Source: Hypericibacter adhaerens (GTDB lineage Bacteria; Pseudomonadota; Alphaproteobacteria; Dongiales; Dongiaceae). From it: a DNA stretch of 64,000 nt. Below are positions 60,035 to 64,000 of the stretch, piece by piece. The first letter of the stretch is position 1; each line of letters opens with the position of its first letter. A program made the position numbers and the translations under genes. The stretch lies in NCBI RefSeq assembly GCF_008728835.1, contig NZ_CP042582.1, positions 3,894,217 through 3,958,216 of the forward strand, given 5' to 3'. Below the pieces are notes generated by a model. That model was not told where the DNA came from, ran no database searches, and was given only the letters and a program-made list of their open reading frames with translations.

Positions 60035-60658
60035 TCAGCGGGCCAGTGACGCCAGCTTCTCGGCCTCGGCCAGATCCTCGGGCCGGTTGGCGTTGAAGAA
60101 GGGATCGACAGGCTCCGCCGAAAACGCGACCGGCGCAAGCCGGTAACGGGCGGTCCAGAGATCGACCTTGCGGACCTGCTCCTCGATCAGGGCACGGCGA
60201 AGCTCGGCGCGCAAGGCGACGGGCCAGAGGCCGATCACGGGATGCGCCCGGCCGGCGCTGGTGGCGCAGGCCATGTCCGCCTCGCCCCGCTCGCAGGGTG
60301 CCAGCAGCCGCGCCACCAGGTCGTGCGGCAGGAACGGCGCATCGGTCGGCACGCTCGCGACCCAGGGACAATCGGGCGCGTTCGCCGCCGCCCAGTCCAG
60401 CCCCGCCAGCACACCCGCCAGCGGGCCGGCGAAGCCTTCGACGCTGTCGGCGACCACGGGCAGGCCGAAGGACGCGAAGCGCGCCGGGTCGCCGTTGGCA
60501 TTGAGGCAGAGGCGGCGCACCTGAGGACCGATACGCTCGATCACATGGGCGAGCACCGGCCGGCCGGCCAGCAGGCGCAGGCCCTTGTCGCCGCCGCCCA
60601 TCCGCCGCGACAAGCCGCCCGCCAGGAGCAGGCCGATGACGGGAGGCGAATCAGGCAT
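60035..60658 (-). CDS. mobA: Molybdenum cofactor guanylyltransferase MobA
   Basis: A 207-residue nucleotidyltransferase that joins GMP to molybdopterin. The signature [31 protein letters not shown], with G-x-S-x-R-x-M-G and the conserved Lys, is at residues 8-37. [14 protein letters not shown] carries the metal-binding Asp, and [10 protein letters not shown] ends the family pattern. No mobB or moa gene is near. Confidence 0.92.
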   Translation of the reverse strand: MPDSPPVIGLLLAGGLSRRMGGGDKGLRLLAGRPVLAHVIERIGPQVRRLCLNANGDPARFASFGLPVVADSVEGFAGPLAGVLAGLDWAAANAPDCPWVASVPTDAPFLPHDLVARLLAPCERGEADMACATSAGRAHPVIGLWPVALRAELRRALIEEQVRKVDLWTARYRLAPVAFSAEPVDPFFNANRPEDLAEAEKLASLAR

Positions 60659-60849
60659 GAAACGCCGTCATCCGCTTCGACAGCACACCGGTCACGAACA
60701 GCGCGTTGCACATGACCGCAGTATGAGGACAGGGCCGGTCGCGGACAAGTCGAGCCCACCGCTTCAGGGAACGTCTCCATATTGCCATCGACCAAGAGGC
60801 TTCCTATCGTCGGAACGCCCCCAAGGTTCAAGACGCAAGGTCACGAACG

Positions 60850-61617
60850 ATGCTGCCCATCGCCGATCGTTGGTTCGAGATCAAGCGCGTCAGCGACGAC
60901 ATCACGCTGCTCACCGAGCCCCATGTCGTGCCGCTGATGCGATGCAATATCTGGCATGTCCGCGGGCGCGACCGCGATCTGATCATCGATACCGGCATGG
61001 GGATCGTCAGCCTGCGCGAGGCGGCGCGCCACCTGCTCGAGAAAGACGTGACCGCGGTCGCGACCCATACCCACACCGATCATGTCGGCAACCATCACGA
61101 GTTCGAGCGGACCCTGGTCCACGAGCTCGAGGCCGAGGAGCTGCGGCATCCTTCCGACCGCGGCACGCTGCTGGCCTTGGTGATGGGCGCGGAGGCGATC
61201 CGCAGCCTGGCCATGGCCGGCTATCCCTTCGACGGCGACCTGGTCACGGCCTTGCCCCATGCCGGCTACGATCTCGCGGCCTATTCGCTCAAGGATGCGC
61301 CCGTCACCACGATCGTGCGCGAGGGCGACGTCGTCGATATCGGCAACCGCCATTTCGAGATCCTGCATCTGCCCGGACATTCTCCCGGCAGCATCGGGCT
61401 CTGGGAAGCGAAGACCGGGACGCTCTTCTCCGGCGATGCGATCTATGACGGGCCGCTGCTGGACGAGATCGACGGCGCCCATATCCCCACCTATATCCGC
61501 ACCATGAAACGGCTGCGGGAGCTGCCGGTCGAGATCGTCCATGCGGGCCACGACCCGAGCTTCGGCCGAGCGCGGCTCGTCGAGCTGGCGGATGCCTATC
61601 TGGCCAAGCGGGCCTAG
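60850..61617 (+). CDS. Metallo-beta-lactamase-fold hydrolase
   Basis: A 255-residue MBL-fold enzyme. The metal motif is THTHTDHVGN near residues 74-83, with further ligands in LPGHSPGS, FSGDAIYDG and the final His of HAGHDPSF. Members cleave thioesters, lactones, phosphodiesters and other bonds, so the substrate is open. The 191-nt gap before it holds no site that I recognise. Converges on the DinB-like gene. Confidence 0.85.
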   Translation: MLPIADRWFEIKRVSDDITLLTEPHVVPLMRCNIWHVRGRDRDLIIDTGMGIVSLREAARHLLEKDVTAVATHTHTDHVGNHHEFERTLVHELEAEELRHPSDRGTLLALVMGAEAIRSLAMAGYPFDGDLVTALPHAGYDLAAYSLKDAPVTTIVREGDVVDIGNRHFEILHLPGHSPGSIGLWEAKTGTLFSGDAIYDGPLLDEIDGAHIPTYIRTMKRLRELPVEIVHAGHDPSFGRARLVELADAYLAKRA

Positions 61618-61670
61618 CTTCACGCGAACCCTTCGGACGACCCCCGGAGACCGCCTGCCGGCGGCGGCCT

Positions 61671-62177
61671 TCAGTCCTGCGGCGGCATGAAGGCCAGGTC
61701 GGTGTCGTCCGGCTTGGCGCCGGCCGCGGTCAGCATGGCGTGGACCTGGCCGCGATGATGGGTCTGGTGATTGAAGAAATGCGCCACCGCGACCCAGCGC
61801 GGCTTGACGATGTCGCGCTTCATCGCAGCCGAGAACCAGGCGAGATCGCCCTTCAGCCATTCCTGATCGAGCCCGTCCGCCCAGGCGACGATGCGCCCAT
61901 CCCAGAGGGCACGCTCGCGCCTGAGGGCCTCCCAGTCCTCATGCATCGCCGTCGAGCCGGAAATGCCGAGATCGGGTTTGGGCGCGTCGGAAAAGCGGCT
62001 CATCCACATCCTGTCCGCCCAGAGCAGATGATTGAGCGTCGCATGGATGGATTTGAAGAACGCACCGCGATCCTGGCGACGCTGGCTGTCCTCGAGCCCA
62101 TCGGCGGCACCAAAGAGGCTTTCGTTCTGCCAGCGGTTATAACGGGCCAGCAGCTGCGCGAAGGCCGGGTCGATCAT
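61671..62177 (-). CDS. DinB-family four-helix protein
   Basis: A 168-residue helical protein. ARYNRWQNESLF, HATLNHLLWADRMWMSRF and AHFFNHQTHHRGQVHAMLTAAG match the DinB/YfiT fold, in which three His bind a metal. Bacillus DinB is DNA-damage induced, but most family members are metal-dependent transferases or of unknown role. ATG 62177 starts the first helix; upstream residues are unmatched. Confidence 0.82.
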   Translation of the reverse strand: MIDPAFAQLLARYNRWQNESLFGAADGLEDSQRRQDRGAFFKSIHATLNHLLWADRMWMSRFSDAPKPDLGISGSTAMHEDWEALRRERALWDGRIVAWADGLDQEWLKGDLAWFSAAMKRDIVKPRWVAVAHFFNHQTHHRGQVHAMLTAAGAKPDDTDLAFMPPQD

Positions 62178-62261
62178 GGTCGTCTCTGCTGTTCGGAATC
62201 GGGGCCGCCGCCAGGATGGGGGCCTCGAAGCCGATGTCAATCCTGGTCGAAACCGTCGACA

Positions 62262-62279
62262 TGACGCGAATCCGCGTCA
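62262..62279. promoter_or_regulatory. Perfect inverted repeat TGACGCG-AATC-CGCGTCA
   Basis: The 7-bp arms lie 123 nt before the ABC solute-binding protein gene, in a 224-nt gap between divergent genes. It may be an operator or a leader hairpin. Confidence 0.4.
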
Positions 62280-62401
62280 CGCCGGGGCCGGCGGCTTGAC
62301 GGAGGTTCCGCCCCCCGGCATGTTCCGAGGCCAATCGGCCCCGGAATGCAGCCGGATCCATGGCGGGTGGGCCTCGTTCTTCGTCCCGGGGGAGGAATTC
62401 C

Positions 62402-63379
62402 ATGAAGCGTTCGCGTTGGGGCCTGATGGCCGGCGCGGCGGCGTTGGCCGCCATCCTGCTCGCCGCCGCTCAAGGACGGTCCGCCGACACGGTCACGATC
62501 GCGGTGACGGCCATCGTCGAGCATCCGGCGCTGGACGCGGTGCGAGACGGCGTGCGGGACGAGCTCGAGGCCGAGGGCTACGCCCAGGGCAAGAACCTGA
62601 CCTTCGTCTATGAAAGCGCGCAGGGCAATCCGGCCACCGCCGCGCAGATCGCCCGCAAGTTCGTGGGCGACGGCCCCGACGTGATCGTCCCGATCTCCAC
62701 CCCCTCGGCCCAGGCCGTGGTCGCCGCGACCCAGGACATCCCGGTGGTCTTCACCGCCGTGACCGATCCGCTCGACGCGAAGCTCGTCACGAATCTGGAA
62801 AAGCCGGGCGGCAACGTCACCGGCGTCCGGGACACGGCACCCATCGCCAAGCAGCTGGCGCTGATCCGCGAGATCCTGCCCAACGCCAAGGTCATCGGCA
62901 TGCCCTACAACCCGGGCGAAGCCAACGGCGTGGCCCTGCTCAACATGGTGAAGAAGGAAGCGCCCGCGCTGGGCTTCTCGGTCGTCGAGGCGGCGGCGCC
63001 CAAATCCTCCGACGTGATGGCGGCCGCCCAGAGCCTGGTCGGCAAGGCCGATGTGATCTATGTCTCCACCGACAACCAGATCGTGAGCGCCTTCGCCTCG
63101 GTCGTGAAGGTGGGGGTGGACAACAAGCTCCCGGTCTTCGCCGGCGACACCGATTCCGTTCCGCGCGGCGCCATCGCGGCGATCGGCTTCGACTATTACG
63201 ATGTCGGCCGCCAGACCGGGAAGATCGTGGTGCGGGTGCTGAAGGGCGAGAAGCCGGGCGACATCGCCGTGCAGGACGTCGGCACGCTCCAGCTCTTCGT
63301 CAATCCGGGCGCCGCCAAGGCGATGGGCGTGACGATCCCGGATGCGGTGATGCAGCGCGCCAAGAAGGTCGTGCAGTAG
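62402..63379 (+). CDS. ABC-transporter substrate-binding protein (TrpX/ABC_sub_bind family)
   Basis: A 325-residue periplasmic protein with a Sec signal peptide (MKRSRWGLMAGAAALAAILLAAAQGRSA, cleavage near residue 28). The type I binding-protein fold reads VTIAVTAIVEHPALDAVRDGVRDELEAEGY and VPISTPSAQAVVAATQDIPVVFTAVTDP, which is the TrpX-like family. Ligands in the family include aromatic amino acids, but this is not shown here. GGGGGAGGAATTCC fixes ATG 62402. The permease gene follows. Confidence 0.9.
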   Translation: MKRSRWGLMAGAAALAAILLAAAQGRSADTVTIAVTAIVEHPALDAVRDGVRDELEAEGYAQGKNLTFVYESAQGNPATAAQIARKFVGDGPDVIVPISTPSAQAVVAATQDIPVVFTAVTDPLDAKLVTNLEKPGGNVTGVRDTAPIAKQLALIREILPNAKVIGMPYNPGEANGVALLNMVKKEAPALGFSVVEAAAPKSSDVMAAAQSLVGKADVIYVSTDNQIVSAFASVVKVGVDNKLPVFAGDTDSVPRGAIAAIGFDYYDVGRQTGKIVVRVLKGEKPGDIAVQDVGTLQLFVNPGAAKAMGVTIPDAVMQRAKKVVQ

Positions 63380-63392
63380 CGCTTGAGGCTTT

Positions 63393-63428
63393 CCGGGCCG
63401 CGCGGGCGAACGGCGCCCGCGGCCCGGC
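63393..63428. terminator. GC-rich hairpin between binding-protein and permease genes
   Basis: CGGGCCGCG-CGGGCG and CGCCCG-CGGCCCG pair imperfectly around AACG. It lies 14 nt after the stop codon with no long T-run. It may reduce transcription into the permease gene so that the binding protein is in excess. Confidence 0.5.
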
Positions 63429-63459
63429 TTTCCGATTCCAGACGAAGATCGGTTTCGCG

Positions 63460-64000
63460 ATGAGCCATGTCGCCCTCCTCGGCGCGATCGAGATCGGCCT
63501 CCTGTTCGGTCTGGTCGGGATCGGCGTGTTCCTGTCCTTCCGGGTGCTGAACTTCCCGGATCTGACGGTCGATGGCAGCTTCCCGCTGGGCGCCGCGGTG
63601 GCCGGCACGATCATCGTGGCCGGCGGCAATGCCTATCTGGCGACCGCGCTCGCCATTCTCGCCGGTGCGCTGGCGGGGCTGGTCACCGCGGCCCTCAATC
63701 TGCGGTTCCGCATCCTGCATCTGCTGGCCTCCATCCTCACCATGATCGCGCTCTATTCGATCAATCTGCGCATCATGGGAAAGCCCAACCTGGCGATCCT
63801 CAACGAGGCCACGGTGCTCACCCCGTTCCAGGGGCTGGGCCTGAGCAATCTCTATCTCCGGCCGCTCTATGCCGGCGTCGTGACGCTGATCGTGGCCTTC
63901 CTCCTGATCCGCTTCCTCGCCTCCGATATGGGCCTCGCCATGCGCGCGACCGGCGCCAATCCGCGCATGGCGCGCGCGCAGGGCATCGATACGAGCCGGA
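63460..64000 (+). CDS. ABC-transporter permease, N-terminal part (open at window end)
   Basis: The frame from ATG 63460 is open for 180 codons to the end of the window. It begins MSHVALLGAIEIGLLFGLVGIGVFLSFRVLNFPDLTVDGSFPLGAAVAG and has about five hydrophobic helices so far. FPDLTVDGSF and GLAMRATGANPRMARAQG are typical of TrpY-like permeases paired with TrpX-type binding proteins. An ATPase gene is expected beyond the window. Confidence 0.88.
   Translation, partial: MSHVALLGAIEIGLLFGLVGIGVFLSFRVLNFPDLTVDGSFPLGAAVAGTIIVAGGNAYLATALAILAGALAGLVTAALNLRFRILHLLASILTMIALYSINLRIMGKPNLAILNEATVLTPFQGLGLSNLYLRPLYAGVVTLIVAFLLIRFLASDMGLAMRATGANPRMARAQGIDTSR

Overview
The window is high-GC DNA from a motile alphaproteobacterium, most like the Rhodospirillales. 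The evidence is the set of alphaproteobacterial regulators it carries: CtrA (46232-46957), its partner SciP (23029-23319), the phosphotransferase ChpT (54285-54980) and the flagellar sigma-54 activator FlbD (28162-29541). These sit among flagellar genes ordered as in polar flagellates, plus a che operon with a hybrid CheA. I cannot name the species from sequence alone. No rRNA, tRNA or insertion sequence was seen.

Layout. (1) 1-4417: end of a CDP-sugar operon (rfbF end, rfbG, C-methyltransferase, 3,5-epimerase, SDR, hexapeptide acyltransferase) with overlapping genes. (2) 4418-6864: a four-repeat CRISPR array without cas genes, an SOS-like box, a Rieske oxygenase gene and an extragenic element with an 83-bp inverted repeat. 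(3) 6865-11861: an SDR gene, then a leftward operon of TPR/OGT-type glycosyltransferase, FkbM methyltransferase and acyltransferase, divergent from the first flagellin gene and probably acting in flagellin modification. (4) 12194-35850: the main flagellar region: flagellin, flaG, fliD, fliS, second flagellin, second fliS, fliK, flgD, flgE, sciP, fliF-fliG-fliH-fliN, motA-like, flbD, flhA, flhF, flhG and a second FliK-like gene. (5) 35855-43925: accessory metabolism: TetR regulator with a perfect 20-bp operator, an amidohydrolase-fold protein lacking metal ligands, acyl-CoA ligase, Tat-exported solute-binding protein, LysR regulator, alpha/beta hydrolase and a SnoaL-like protein. (6) 43933-46957: a small membrane protein, fliJ and fliI leftward, ctrA rightward. 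(7) 47115-54980: a VOC protein, then cheA-cheW-cheY-cheB-cheR and chpT leftward. (8) 55084-64000: DUF3553, twin glycosyltransferases, a REC-EAL protein, an exported protein of unknown function, mobA, an MBL-fold hydrolase, a DinB-like protein and the start of an ABC importer operon.

How it works together. CtrA, phosphorylated through ChpT and opposed by SciP, would open the flagellar cascade. A near-consensus CtrA box lies upstream of fliF beside two copies of a 17-bp palindrome, CCGGCA-N5-TGCCGG. The same palindrome lies upstream of both flagellin genes, each of which also has a sigma-54 promoter with exact GG-N10-GC spacing. FlbD, encoded in the same region, is the obvious protein to bind the palindrome, matching the Caulobacter ftr/FlbD arrangement. 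FlhF and FlhG would set flagellar position and number.

The most unusual single item is CheA. Between its Hpt domain and kinase core it carries a truncated-haemoglobin-like segment in which the expected proximal His, B10 Tyr and E11 Gln are all replaced, so it may be a haem-free globin-fold sensor.
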